From Whitmania pigra (taxonomy: Eukaryota; Annelida; Clitellata; Hirudinida; Haemopidae): a stretch of 64,000 nt of DNA. Of this stretch, positions 30,232 through 42,700 are shown one piece after another. Position numbers and translations under genes: made by a program. The number at the start of each line of letters is the position of its first letter. Positions within the stretch are counted from its first letter, which is position 1. Under the pieces are notes generated by a model. The model saw only the letters and a list, made by a program, of their open reading frames with translations, was not told the origin of the DNA and did not search any database. The stretch spans positions 151,501 to 215,500 of the forward strand of contig JAJTWR010000236.1 in the NCBI GenBank assembly GCA_021613335.1, given 5' to 3'.

Positions 30232-30766
30232 AGGCACTTTGTTTCATCTTGGTTGTCTCTAAGCCCGAGCAATCATTTTGTTTTGACAGCAGAAAGCAAA
30301 TGTTACAAGATCGTTTTGATAAACTCTTCTGCAATGTTTTCTGTTAATTTCTCGACCTTGGTTACGTTAATGCATGTAAAGGGCTTCCATTAGCACATGA
30401 TGAATCAAAGTATTGTGTATGTCCAAAACTTTGACATTGTAGTCGTTGGTAAAAAAATATAGTCAATGGAAACCAAAAACATTTTATTGAGCAAAGATCT
30501 GAGACTGAGTTGATTTGTTAGTCGCCAGCAGTTCATCTGCTGTCCAATTTTAAATACATGGAGGATTAAGAATGCCCTCCAGCAAATATAATTTATATCC
30601 TGTGAATTGTGTTTAAGAACATAGCAAAATCTACACTAAGTGGGCGTCCATGTCCTTCATCTCCTGGCATCTGTAGTAACTGTAATTGCCGATGCATCGT
30701 ATTCAAGCAGCTGGATTTGCAAGAACTTGGACCGATCCCGATAACAACTTATTGTTTGGACAAACT

Positions 30767-32708
30767 TTATACTGGTAATCTTTCATAAAGGAGTTTCCAA
30801 GCCTTCTCAACCTGAAATAAATTAGGTAATGCTAATATATCAATAATAGGTTTAATAATAGTGCCGCGTTCGAAGGGCGCTTTGCGGCCGCACAAGCTGG
30901 GTCACGAAACGACCGTTGCTTTTACTGTCGTTCGCAGCTAACTTGCACACGAGATCAAACTACCTGTTTCTGGGTCACTTCGTACTCCCAAAGAGTGCAC
31001 AAAACCACATTCGACATTTTGATTCTGTCTTCATTGCTCATTTGCGACTGGATCCTCTCCCTCGCTTGCTCCCTCGTCAGGTTAGCGTTCCTCTCCAATA
31101 TCCTTCGCTCGGCCTAAAAAAATTTAACGATGTGGAGGTTCTTACAAAGATGCTTGCATGAATGACTTCTCCACATAATAAATTGACAAACATTTTGTGG
31201 ATTACATAGAGTTTAGCATTTTACAATTGAGAAAAGACTGTTCTATTAAATGTTCAGCTCTGAAAAAAGTGACTGAAGCAACAAAAAACGTTTAGGGTGA
31301 ACACCTCATCTGCTGGTACGATGGCCGTCCACACTTCGTGCACTCGTTCGTCCCAACCAGCCTCCAAAAGTACAGCAGCATCGATCACAACAACCTCCCT
31401 CCCTGCAAACGAGCAGATGAAATGATCATTTAATGATCAATAAAAGCAATTAATTTAATTGAGTTATCGACTTTAAACAAAAATACTTCCAACTAACTAA
31501 TTTTGAACTCTAATAAAAACTTCAAAAATTATTCAGTTGGCTGTAGATTTCATGCTCATGTAAACATGAGAACATACCCTGCATAGCAAAGTTATCTACT
31601 TGTTCATGAACAAGATCCATGATTGCAGGCCAAACAATTGAATTCAACTGCAACAGGTTCTCCTTTAAAATGCAAAACTTAATGGAGAATTATACCTGAT
31701 TTGATTAAAATTCCAACAATCTTATTAAAACAATCAACAGTGGACAATGGACAAGATTAGACATTTTTATAAAAATCTTTTTTACAACAAAATATATTAG
31801 TAAATAAAATCATAAGAAAAACTAACAAAGTCAGTAGAATAAAGAAATGTGCAATGTTCCTATTTTGGCATTAGGAGAGATTATTGTAAATAAAATAAAA
31901 TTAACACGAATGACATTTAGTGAACGATTCATTAAGCATTATACAAGTCATTTAAGATCACCGTTGGACAGAAACATTAAAAAAAAAATCACATCCTCTC
32001 CAACAAAATGAATCAAATCAAAACCTTTTTCGCAAAAACAATTTTCCCAAGCTCGCCTCGGTCTATTTTTCCAAATTTATCTACGACTTTTGATCCGAAC
32101 ACTTCAACGACACGTTTGAATGTTTCAGTGCCTGGCTCGTAAGTCTGGTGACCTGGGAATTTGTACGAGTTACAAGCAATTAAGAGTTACAATTAAGCAT
32201 TTAATATTTAAACCCTTTAATCGATGCATTACTGAAATCCATTCAAATGATTAAAATAACAAAGTTTACTTTAAAATGTGATCTTTATGAGGCAAATTAT
32301 TAAGGCTCATATGTATTCTGACATCTACTGGAAACTACAAATAATTATGTATAAAAAAAAAACATATTTATCTTAGCTTGGAAGTCCTTTATAAATAGCA
32401 TGTTCAAACTGTAAACACATTCATTTGATAAAATTAAAATTGGCACGCAGTTAAGTATAACTTAAGATTAACCAAGAATTCAAATCACAAAACCACTCAC
32501 CAAGCACATCGCAGTTGATGATGGCAGCACCCAACCCTTCAAGTCTCCTGGAAATGGAGGTCTTTCCACTGGCTATGCACCCTGTGAGACCAATCAGGTA
32601 AGGTCTTGTTCTGAGGTTCTTAACCTGGTCGAGTTCAATAACTTTGCATTCTTAATAAAACAATGCCAATCAGCATAATTTAACAAGCCATTAAGCAGTT
32701 AAAAGCAA

Positions 32709-32740
<32 letters not shown>

Positions 32741-34170
32741 TGTTGTTGATGTTGATGTTTTGTTTTTGTTGTTGTTTTTTAGATTTAAATTTAAATTTTT
32801 AGTGAACCTCTGGTTTCTTAAGAAGGGTTCCCAGTAGACGTTTCCTAATTGTAGTGGAACTTATCTTTTTTTCATCACCATCTTGGATGTTGTCGTAGCT
32901 AATTAGATGTATCACTTCAACCTCCAGTGGCTCGAAACCCTAGACATGTAATTGTCATAAATCAATTATCATTAATTAGTTATCCTAGTTGCTATAAATT
33001 ATTATAAAATATAATTAATAGTAATTAGAACATTTGTTGATATTTTATTGCTTGGAGAATTAAAATGGATGAAATTTGCTTAATTCACAAAATATTTTCA
33101 CATGACTTCACATATAAATTAAATAACCGTGCAATTTGAAATTACGTCAAGCATCAATTAATGATAGATTAATGCAAAACCACATAAAAATAATAGAAAC
33201 ATTCCTTACCATTTCCTTTCGATGCTCGTTAATGCTCCGGGCACCCATTACCGTCTCCTCACTGACGACAATGGCACTGATGGAGGCATCGCGGATGCTC
33301 GGGCCGTACGGATCTTCGATCGGCACCACTCGGTACTCCAGGCTCTGCTTGATGTCTTGAAGGAATTCCCTCACCTTGCAAATCCTCTCTTCGGTCGTTT
33401 CCATCAGTTCCCGGAGAACTTTTTCTGTCAATACGATTAGACAAAGTTATCAATCATAGTAGATGAAATTAATAAGCATGAGTAAGGACAAAGCTACTTC
33501 AACAGCATAATGAAACACAATAAATAAAAAAATTCAAACTTTCATTCATTTTTCCATGAGTTGCTCCGACAATGAGTTTCTCGGTGGCCATCAAGCAGGC
33601 TTGGGTGAGCAAAATCTTATGACCGACGTGGAGACGATCGAACGTTCCTCCCAAACAGACAGTGCCATATTGGGGCAGGAGGGGTTCGTCTAGTCCATTT
33701 ATGTAATCATTATTTCTGCTTTTTGCTGAAAGCAGCTGGTTGACAGGCAGAATGGAAAGTGCATCCTTTCCGATAGCCTGACTCTTTGGAAAGTATGTTT
33801 TTAAATATTTCTTGAGAGATTCGTGAAATTCCTCATTAACATCTGTTAGCACAACTTGATAAGTTTTGTCGAGCGAATATTTGTTCCAATTCCTTCGATC
33901 ACTGTTCGTGACGTTGAAAATAACAAACGACAAGTCTGAAAAAGCACATTCATTGGCCGACCGACTGTAAAACTCATTGATGAACCTTAGTACGTGTCTT
34001 GAATAAGGCACATCATTTGCTACGGAGTGCGATTTCAAGCAATCAGCCGAGCTAATTAGATGGACATATAAATTGCTCCTTACGACTTCCGAACATCTTC
34101 GAAGCAGTGAAGATACGCTAGCCAAACGAAGCGCTGACGAAGTCAACAGTAACAAACCACTCTCGAACAT
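30767..34170 (-). CDS. COASY: Bifunctional coenzyme A synthase (PPAT and dephospho-CoA kinase)
   Basis: Nine exons read leftwards: 33540-34170, 33210-33424, 32808-32939, 32501-32650, 32025-32152, 31578-31662, 31305-31402, 30964-31113, 30767-30811; about 544 residues (human 564). The start chosen is [18 protein letters not shown], as in the human protein; an in-frame ATG at 34212 is the alternative. The phosphopantetheine adenylyltransferase half has the [15 protein letters not shown] nucleotide-binding motif and VSEETVMGA. The dephospho-CoA kinase half has the P-loop [11 protein letters not shown] and [20 protein letters not shown]. The gene catalyses the last two steps of CoA synthesis. The junction between exons 32808-32939 and 32501-32650 is one base out of frame with the obvious GT and AG sites, so a microexon, another donor or a sequence error is likely there. 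Confidence 0.93.
30893..30955 (+). repeat. SINE-like repeat copy in COASY intron
   Basis: Shares agctgggt...cgaa, gttgcttt and gtcgttcgcag with 46948-47036 in GANAB, and in inverse orientation with 54886-54945. See the finding on this family. Confidence 0.6.
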
Positions 34171-34212
34171 GTTGTTGTTTATCATACAATAAATGGTGCT
34201 CTGAAAACCCAA

Positions 34213-35062
34213 TCAAAGACTTTTATCAATTTATCAACGCCGACACATGTGCAATGGTGTCTTTAGCATCAATTTAAAAAAATCCTAAATTCTAACGGTT
34301 GTTCTGGTTAGACACGAGTTATACTAAAATAAAAAATTGCAGATCAAAGTCTAAACACTCAAGCAAAACGCAATGTAAACTAAGGAAACTTTAGAAAGCT
34401 GCGCCTAGCGACTTTCCTGAATTGTAATTGTACTTCATAAAATTCGCAACTAGTTGCATTACAAGATCTCTATTAGACAGGAAAGCAAAAAATGCCTCAT
34501 GGCTTATTTAATGGTCGTGTCACGCTCGAGGAATAGTTTAAGTGAACTGATAAAAATGAAAAAAAAATATCACGGCTAATTGCTCCCATATTTTCAAACA
34601 AGCAAAGGACCAATCTCACTCAAACAAGATGGATGACATCGCTTCAATTCCTACTTATTTTAATGAATATATCATAAATCCGCACCTATTCAAGGACATG
34701 GGAACCGGTATCAGAGTACATTAGATGCCGCCGCTCAGGGGACGCCAACTGACGCTTGTTCCCGCTGATTCCATACTTGTTCATAAGGCCGAACAAAACC
34801 CTCTCAAAGCGTGTTTCTTCTAATAATTAATTACTTACAATTGACCCACTTCCAAATCCAACAGGACCTACTCGTTTCCAATCCCAAAACTACGTAAATA
34901 AAATCCACCTAAAACTCAATACAAATCGCTCGTTGTGAGGCAATCATTCAAGTTAACGCTTGAAAGACACCAAAATTAAGAACATACTAGCTGATATGCA
35001 TGTAATTTTTACATACGAAATAAAAGGGGTTAAATTGCCTATAATCACAACCAATGTTTTAA
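34213..35062. other. Spacer between COASY and OGG1, no gene seen
   Basis: About 850 bases holding the COASY upstream region and the OGG1 3' flank. No open frame of note and no RNA motif recognised. Confidence 0.4.
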
Positions 35063-36671
35063 TCAGGATGCATGCTTCTTTGTCTTTTTAAGTGGAGGCT
35101 GAAACTTTTTCAGATCAGCAGAAAAAACTACCTGAATGACAATTAAATAATTGAGATGATTGCATCAACCTTGGCAAAATAATATTTGTAGTAGGAAAGA
35201 AATATATAATGTAGGGAGTAAATATTAGTTTATGTAACAAAATTAAGTTTATTTTTCAACCCACACTTTGAGCCCATCCTGCATATGGTCCCCACAGGTC
35301 CCTGAAGTAATTACCTGTGGTGATTAATCAACTCACTTAAGCAAAAATAAATGGAATATTACATTTATTATTACATTTAATCAATGTAATATTTACATAA
35401 TCTGATTAAGAAGTTAATGGTTACCTATTTTGTTGTAAGAAGCTTCAGTAAGAGACTTTGTGCTAATTTTTAGCTTATAGTCTCTTTCGGCTATTTGAAG
35501 AACGTGGGTATCCACTGGAACAGCTTCAAGCTTGTCCAAAGACATCAGGCAAATGCAATCTGCAACCTGTACAAGGTAATAATAATAATAAATAATATTA
35601 ATATAGTCATTGGCAGCTCAATTCATTGTGACATCATCCCATTAACAAATTTCAGTAGCTGTGTGTACAAAATCTATAAAAACAAACCTTAGCACCAACT
35701 CCAGGTATTTTTATCAATTCTTTTTTTGCCTCTAAATATGGCTTTAGTCTCAGATTGTGCAAATATCCCTCCTCAAAATTATTCATCAAAAACTTAGCTG
35801 CTTCACAGATAAACTTTGCCCGATAACCAAAGCGAAGATCCTTGAGAATGCCAAGCGTAGCATTTTCTGAAAGTCTTTCGATTGTCGGGAAAGCAAAATA
35901 TGCATCGTCACCTATCTGATTTTTGAATCACAAATGAGTAATTATTCGCCTGAGCAGACAAAAATTAAAAAATACCTCAGCCAATTGTTCTCCAAAATGT
36001 TTGCACAAATTTTCAACCATAGAAGTGATTCTGTTTATGTTGTTATTGGAAGAACAAATGAACGCAAAGAGGGTCTCTATAGGGTCTTGTCTAAGAACAC
36101 GAACACCTTTAAAATCTTTGAATAGCTTGGAAATGTTTTCATCTGTTGAAATGAAACTTATATCTGATATTCCACAAAACAATCATTTTAGAAATATCAA
36201 GCACTTGCCTGCTTTACACCAATGACTTGATATGTCATCTAATTTGATATCCATGAGAAAATAATCTTTTAGTAAGTCTGTGAAATATTCTTCGCCTGGT
36301 TCCTCGATTTTCTTTTTTTTCTTCATCTGTTCATTACATTCCCCGTGTTTAGCAATGGGTCCGATCACCTTATACATAATATTATCATCAGTTTGGGTCA
36401 AAATCCAAACATGATTGTGCATAACGCCGATCCATTGATTGTCTGAAAAGAGTTTCCAACTACAAATAAACAAAATACCTCTTTATTGTCCAAAAGATTC
36501 TTATACGTAAAAAACCAACACATCCAAAAATGAATTCCTTTAAAATATATGTTTGTCTTACCGGAACGATTGGCCACAATTTAAAGATATGTCCAATCTA
36601 ACTTCGGCTCTCTTACAAGCAACAGAATTCCATGGCATAAGTTCCAAAGCCTTCAATGTAAGCTTCCTCAT
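35063..36671 (-). CDS. OGG1: 8-oxoguanine DNA glycosylase/AP lyase
   Basis: Seven exons read leftwards: 36562-36671, 36209-36459, 35976-36163, 35688-35915, 35425-35566, 35265-35314, 35063-35131. They close in frame to 345 residues, the same length as human OGG1. Landmarks are CGQSFRW in the N-terminal domain, [20 protein letters not shown] in the HhH-GPD domain and the helix-hairpin-helix [14 protein letters not shown]. By my count the catalytic Lys is residue 259 and the Asp in VPVDTH is 278, the same 19-residue spacing as human K249/D268. It removes 8-oxoG opposite C. The second intron appears to use a GC donor (CAG|GCAAGTG at 36208). The gene starts only about 300 bases downstream of the WDR33 stop. 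Confidence 0.97.
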
Positions 36672-36969
36672 TGTGACTTTTCCAACTGAGCGCCAGAAGT
36701 AGGTCAAAACAATGCGGTAAATGATTGTCTTTTAAAGTAACTTTAATATTTAACATTATATAATTAAATTTGGATTTTTTATTTTTTTTATTTTTGAATT
36801 TTATTTTTTTAATAAATTTATATATTTTCAAATTATTTTTTGTCTGATTTACATTTCTGTTATTTTGGTTTCAGTTTCAAATGAATGAAATATATTGAGC
36901 TTCAATTAAATATTTATTAAAATGTTAAAACGATTAATCATCATAAACAATAAAACATCAGCTTAAAAT

Positions 36970-38406
36970 TTATGCTTTACGTAAACATTTGGCTTTGTGG
37001 CTGTCATCTTTCGAATCCTCGCGATGTCTTTTAAGGGAAGAGAGTCCTCTTACGCTTAGGGGTGGCAAGTCTATACCAGGAATTGTGAAGGCGGTTGAAA
37101 ATTCAGTAGGTTCGTCTTCCTGTCTCATCTCAGTAACTCCATCTTGGTCGTCGTCATATTCTTCGTTTGTGGTTAGGATGTTGAGATTGTATCGATCTCT
37201 CATTCGATCGCCGAGTCGGTTCCTAGTCCAAAATTTGGTCGAATGATCGTTCGACCCCGTAACAAGAACATGCCCCACTGGGTGCCAATCAAGACTCCAA
37301 ATAATGCCATCGTGTGCGTTGTTAATGCCTCCGATCGGTTTGTTTTGACTTTTCATCCAATACTTGATGGAACCGTCTGAACCTCCGCTGGCAAAAAGAT
37401 TTTGATGAATGGGATGCCAAGCAGCTGTCATCACTTCTTTTTCATGTCCCTTGAATATTTGAAGTGGCTCCTTTCTATTGCGGAGGTCAAACAGCATCAG
37501 AACATGATCTCTTGAGGCTGTCAGCAATAGATTTTCATCCTGATTCCATTTCAAGTCCATCACCGGACTTTTGTGGGCATATATAGTTTCGATGCATTCT
37601 CCTGAGCCTGCATCCCATAGTTTAACAGGCAGGTTGGAATCCTTACTTCCAGATGCAATGATCTTCAGGCGTGGATTCCAGTCGATACATCTAACTTCCG
37701 ACAGATGGCCTTTGAATATTAGTTCTTCTTTGTAGGTCTCGAAGTCAAACATTCTTACCGTGTTATCATCGGAGCCTGAGGCGAACTTGCAATCAGATGG
37801 ACTAAACGCGAGACAGCGCACAGCGTCGTCGTGAATCTGATACATTTTGACGCTGTTCATGGTGCTCTGCCAGTATTTCACGAATCCCTGATGGTCGGCT
37901 GAGATCATCCACTGACCGCTGTGGCTCCACTCCATGGCTCTGACTGCAGAGTTGTGAGCTACCTGGATGGTCTCGAAGCTGAAGGCCTTTCCGTCCCAGA
38001 GCGTAAATTCTCCGCTCGAGGATCCGGTTATCATCCTCTTTCCTTCCGGCGTCCATCTGACGCAGGTAATCGGAAATTTATTTCTATTTGTCGCCGTCCT
38101 AACCAGCCGTGTGCATATGGAATTGGCTGGTTTATTATCAAATGCCGACGGCGGTAGCATGAGGATATTGTACAGAGGTTCTGGCTGGAAGGCCCACCTA
38201 TCTCTGTAGTCTCTTTCAAGAATCTTTCTCTGCAGCCAATTCAGAACCGAGGATTGATATTCCACGATTTTTCTAACGCCTACTTTCATTCTCAAGTGTT
38301 TCCCGTCAAATTTCACCGGACCAGAGGGAGCGCTGTTTTGGGTACTGTCAGCTTTAAGCTGAAACTTTTCGCCATCATTTGGGACCCTTGATTTAGTAGC
38401 TGCCAT
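36970..38406 (-). CDS. WDR33: pre-mRNA 3' end processing WD-repeat protein WDR33, intronless
   Basis: One uninterrupted frame of 478 residues. The family-specific N-terminus (KFDGKHLRMKVGVRKIVEYQ, NWLQRKILERDYRDRWAFQP) is followed by seven WD repeats at about residues 105-395 (WTPEGKRMITGSSSGEFTLW, KFASGSDDNTVRMFDFETYK, LFASGGSDGSIKYW, GSNDHSTKFWTRNRLGDRMR). In CPSF, WDR33 with CPSF30 contacts the AAUAAA signal. The long collagen-like C-terminal region of vertebrate WDR33 is absent; the tail is only about 70 residues and ends in basic residues. All neighbouring host genes have introns, so this could be a retrocopy that replaced the parent or a gene that lost its introns. Frame and motifs look fully intact. 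Confidence 0.95.
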   Translation of the reverse strand: MAATKSRVPNDGEKFQLKADSTQNSAPSGPVKFDGKHLRMKVGVRKIVEYQSSVLNWLQRKILERDYRDRWAFQPEPLYNILMLPPSAFDNKPANSICTRLVRTATNRNKFPITCVRWTPEGKRMITGSSSGEFTLWDGKAFSFETIQVAHNSAVRAMEWSHSGQWMISADHQGFVKYWQSTMNSVKMYQIHDDAVRCLAFSPSDCKFASGSDDNTVRMFDFETYKEELIFKGHLSEVRCIDWNPRLKIIASGSKDSNLPVKLWDAGSGECIETIYAHKSPVMDLKWNQDENLLLTASRDHVLMLFDLRNRKEPLQIFKGHEKEVMTAAWHPIHQNLFASGGSDGSIKYWMKSQNKPIGGINNAHDGIIWSLDWHPVGHVLVTGSNDHSTKFWTRNRLGDRMRDRYNLNILTTNEEYDDDQDGVTEMRQEDEPTEFSTAFTIPGIDLPPLSVRGLSSLKRHREDSKDDSHKAKCLRKA

Positions 38407-39722
38407 TTTAGTGATTTAATAAATGTTCCTGTTTAATCCGTTTGAAAACAATCTTATAGAGCAAGTCCTTTGTAGTAAGACAGCAGACTTTTACATAAAA
38501 GACTCTGTATCTGTAATAAAAGTAATTAAATATTAATTTAATTAAATTTAATAAAAAAAATTAAAAAAAAGAATAATATTTTAAATTAGCAAATAAAGTT
38601 ATTCAATTGGTAACTAATGATTACTTAATTGGTAATGTTGGATGTTATTCGAATTATTAACGAATCCAGAAAAGACCAAAATGATTTGTTGCGGTGGATT
38701 GAAATTATGTCCATCTTATTTACAAATTTCTTATGCAACTCTAATTTCTTACAATCAATAAAGTAGTTCTCACGTTGTTAACCGATAATTGTTCATGCGT
38801 CGTAAATATAATTATAATAAGATTAAATTGTGATTTCAAGAATGATGATATTGCTCATCTAACTACTATGGTATTATAAAATAGTTGAGGAAATTTCTGG
38901 CACAAATATAATAAACCCTTTACTATCGTCAAGCGTTATTTTATTTATGGAATTACATGGCGGGCTTTAACTGTATAAATTTTTTTTATTTGGTTTAGTT
39001 GTATTTTTATCTTTAAGATCATCCCATTTGCTCATTTCATCACTTAATTTCATCACCACTTATTTAATTGTTTTTAGTTTTATCAAAAAGGTTCAAATCA
39101 CATAATAATCGAAATCTTAATTTTTTATTTTTTATGATATCTTGTTTTTTTCACATGCCAACTCGGCTTCTAGAACATAAAAACATGTAAACCTCCATCG
39201 ACAAGCTGAAAACGTTTTTGTTTGTCAGATTTGTGGGCTTACTACCAACTAAATTATGGTTTATGCTGAAAGTCTTAAGGGGTGACACCTTAAGTTTCCC
39301 GCACCGGGTGACACCAACCGTAGCGACGCCTGATAAAGTTTAGCTGATTGCATTTTTTGTTGGATTAATCGATCTATATTTAGTTTCGTAATAATTTCGA
39401 ATTATCAGCAAAAAACTTTGATTCGTCTCAAAGATAGGAGGCACGTGAGGTCATTTAAAAATAATAAATAATTAGAAGTGTTTAGCATTTGTAAGTATTT
39501 GATGTTCTTTATAAATGGCGATGGTCTTGGAACTTTAAACAAAATTTGTTTAAAGGTATGTGATTGTAAAATTTAAAATTTAAATTTAATAATACAATAA
39601 ATGTCAATTCTGAAGCATAAGATAAATTTCGTTTTATTACATCGTAATTTCATTTCACTTTTCCAATATGCTATTATTACCATAAGCATTAGTTACCGGG
39701 GCTGCTGCTTCCAGTGATTTTC
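38407..39722. promoter_or_regulatory. Divergent intergenic region between WDR33 and GANAB
   Basis: About 1.3 kb of AT-rich DNA between two divergently transcribed genes; both promoters should lie here. A repeat fragment at about 39284-39345 (ccgggtgacacc, gtagcgacg) matches the copy B-only sequence at about 15470-15500. No other element recognised. Confidence 0.4.
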
Positions 39723-42700
39723 ATGGATTTTTGGAAGCTGTCGGATTGCTTTCTATTTCTATTCTGCACGATTGTCTATGTTTGTGCGGTCGATAGATCA
39801 AATTTTAAAAAATGTCAAGACAGCTCTTTTTGTCGGTAAGTTTTATTTTTTCTTCTTATCGGAAATAGATGCTTGCAAATATGCAGAAAGCAATTAATTG
39901 ACGAAGGCTGTAATGAAATATGCATTCAGGTTTCACAGAAACAAGAATTTCCAGTCATTCAGAGCATTGCCAGACACCATAACTATTGGACAAAGCCATG
40001 TACATGGTTCTTTGAAAAGCAAAGACGGGGAGAACAATTTGGAGTTTGATTTATTTATGTACCAGGCTAAAGTTCTAAGGTTGAAAATAAACGAAGACTC
40101 TCCTGAAAGACAGAGGTACGAAATTCCGGAAGGAGATGTTGTTCAACCATTGGAGCTTCAGAAGTAAGTCATTTTGTTGAAATAAAAAAGTTTAAAAGTG
40201 ACTTATGTTTTACATCTTTTTTTTTCACAACACATTTTTATATTTAGGTAAATTATCTTCATTTAGTTGATTTCCTTGGATAAGGCTTGATTTTACAAGA
40301 GAATCATTTGAAACAACAATGTATCAATCACTTATTTCACACAAATCATGCTTTACTGCAATAATGCAAGAAATTGTTGTTAGCAACCATTATTACTAGC
40401 AATATTTCACCCTGTAATGCCTATTCTTATTCATAAGCCATCTCACCACGATTTTCTTTCCATTTTAAGCTTTCAGATCAAAGAAGGTGATGAGAATCAT
40501 GTAGAGTTGATAGGCCCAGATGAACTTGGCATTGTCCTGAACTTTAACCCATTTGAACTGGTCATACATGTTAAGGACAGGAAGATTATTGGAGTCAACT
40601 CAAAGCAGCTGCTTCAGGTTTTCAAATCAAAGAAAGCCAAGAAGTAAAAATTCTTTTCTGGAAATTACAATATTTAACATAAATATTCAATATTATTTTT
40701 GTTAGTGGGAGCTATTATTGTTACTATTGTATTACCAGTTCTCATTGAAATATATTCTATTTCAATTAACTAATATAGCTAACTGAGTCAAGTTTTAAAT
40801 TGTTTATTGAAGAAAATCATCCTGGATATCTTGGTTTCTTCAGGCCTTTCATCTTTATGAAGAGGATGAGGTTAACATTACAATAAAAATAGTTTTACAA
40901 AGTTATTATTATATTAGTTATAATATTATTACTACCTACTTAATTATTGTATTAATAACAGGCATTAACTAAATGTCAACAACATTAGTGATCGTTATAG
41001 CAACAACTGATAATAATGATAATTGTTTACTTACTTTACTTTTATTAACAAAATAAATCTGACTATGAATAATCATTATTATTATCATTATTATATTAAA
41101 TAATATTAAATCTGAGAATTTTTATTTACCATAAATGCTGAGAGTTAATTTTTTATCATTTTAAATCTTTAAAATTAAAAAAAAGAAGTTTTAGGTAAAT
41201 TATCTTCATTTAGTTGATTTCCTTTATATTAGTTGTACAATTGATTAACATGGAACCAATATTTTCCAAGGAAGAAGAATCTGATGAGGATTGGTCAGAA
41301 AAGTTCCGTTCGCACACCGACAGCAGACCTTATGGTAACTGTCCTGACGTTCCAGCCTTTAATGAATAATTCGTTCAATTATAAACGAGGAGTTTATTAC
41401 CACTGGTTGCTGTCCTAATCATCTAGTTCTGAAATGGATGTTAACAAAATATCAATCTATAATCACATTATAACACAGGTCCTAGTTCTGTTGGTTTGGA
41501 TGTTACATTCATAAACTTCAGCAATGTTTATGGAATACCAGAACATGCCCATACCAATCTTGCTCTGAAATCTACGACGTTAGCAAGATTACACTTAAAT
41601 TACACTGGTTACATTTGACATACATGAGAGTTAATTAAAATTATTTCTTCGGCCATATTTTCTTCAGGCACGACGAGCCGTACAGGTTGTACAACCTTGA
41701 TGTATTCGAATACGAACTGGACAACAACATGGCTCTGTACGGAAGCATTCCAGTCATGATAGGCCATAGGTCGGTGGTTCAATTCCAAGTGGAGCTAAAA
41801 AAAAATCACCAAATCCCTTCAATATTATCTCATTAACATAATTTCTATGGTCATCGGAACCACTTAAGTGTTTGTTTTCAGTGTTGATTCGACCGTCGGA
41901 ATATTCTGGAACAACCCTTCGGAGACGTGGATCGATGTTGAACATTCGACGACGGGAAACGTGCGTGACGTGTTTTGTCTCATGACATTTGTAGTGGATT
42001 TAGTTAAATTGGAGCAGCACAAATGACTTTTTATCAGCTCCTGATATGGTTTCTGATAACAGTTAATTGTTTATTTATGGCTTAGCAAGTGCTAACTTTT
42101 CAGTTGTTCGGATGCTAGATTTTTAATTTCAGATAATTAAAATTTAATAATAATTTAAATTCATGGATTAATGTTATGATTCTTGATAAAGTTTTTATAT
42201 TTTTAGATTTTAAATATAAGTATGCAAAGATTTTAAGTGTTATAATTTTATGTTGTACCATGAATGTACATTATTTTACATTATTTAAATGTAACAATTG
42301 AATAATTTTACTAACAAATTTAAGTGTTACTAATATTTTCTAGTGTTTTTCTTACTTATTTATTTATCTTCTTTTGAATATTTGATATTTGCACAGATCG
42401 ACACCCACTGGATGTCCGAGACGGGCGTCATAGACTTGTTTGTCATGACGGGACCTACACCCAGGGATGTGTTCAAACAATATGCCGCAATTACTGGGTC
42501 AACACCTGTGCCACCTGTAGTGACTTTAGTATAATGTTGTATTAGAAATGATCTTAACATTCTGCATTATATAATAATATTGTAACTTAATCATAGCTTA
42601 TTATTTATTATTATTATGACTTTAGTATAATGTTGTATTAGAAATGATCTTAACATTATGCATTATATAATAATATTGTAACTTAATCATCGCTTATTAT

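Noticed and set aside
33136..33453. Several overlapping frames on both strands
   Set aside because: Only the minus-strand frame matching the COASY adenylyltransferase domain ([20 protein letters not shown]) is coding; the rest are shadows.
36613..36831. 72-residue Lys-rich minus frame upstream of OGG1
   Set aside because: Low-complexity AT-rich reading out of frame with the OGG1 first exon, whose start [20 protein letters not shown] fits.
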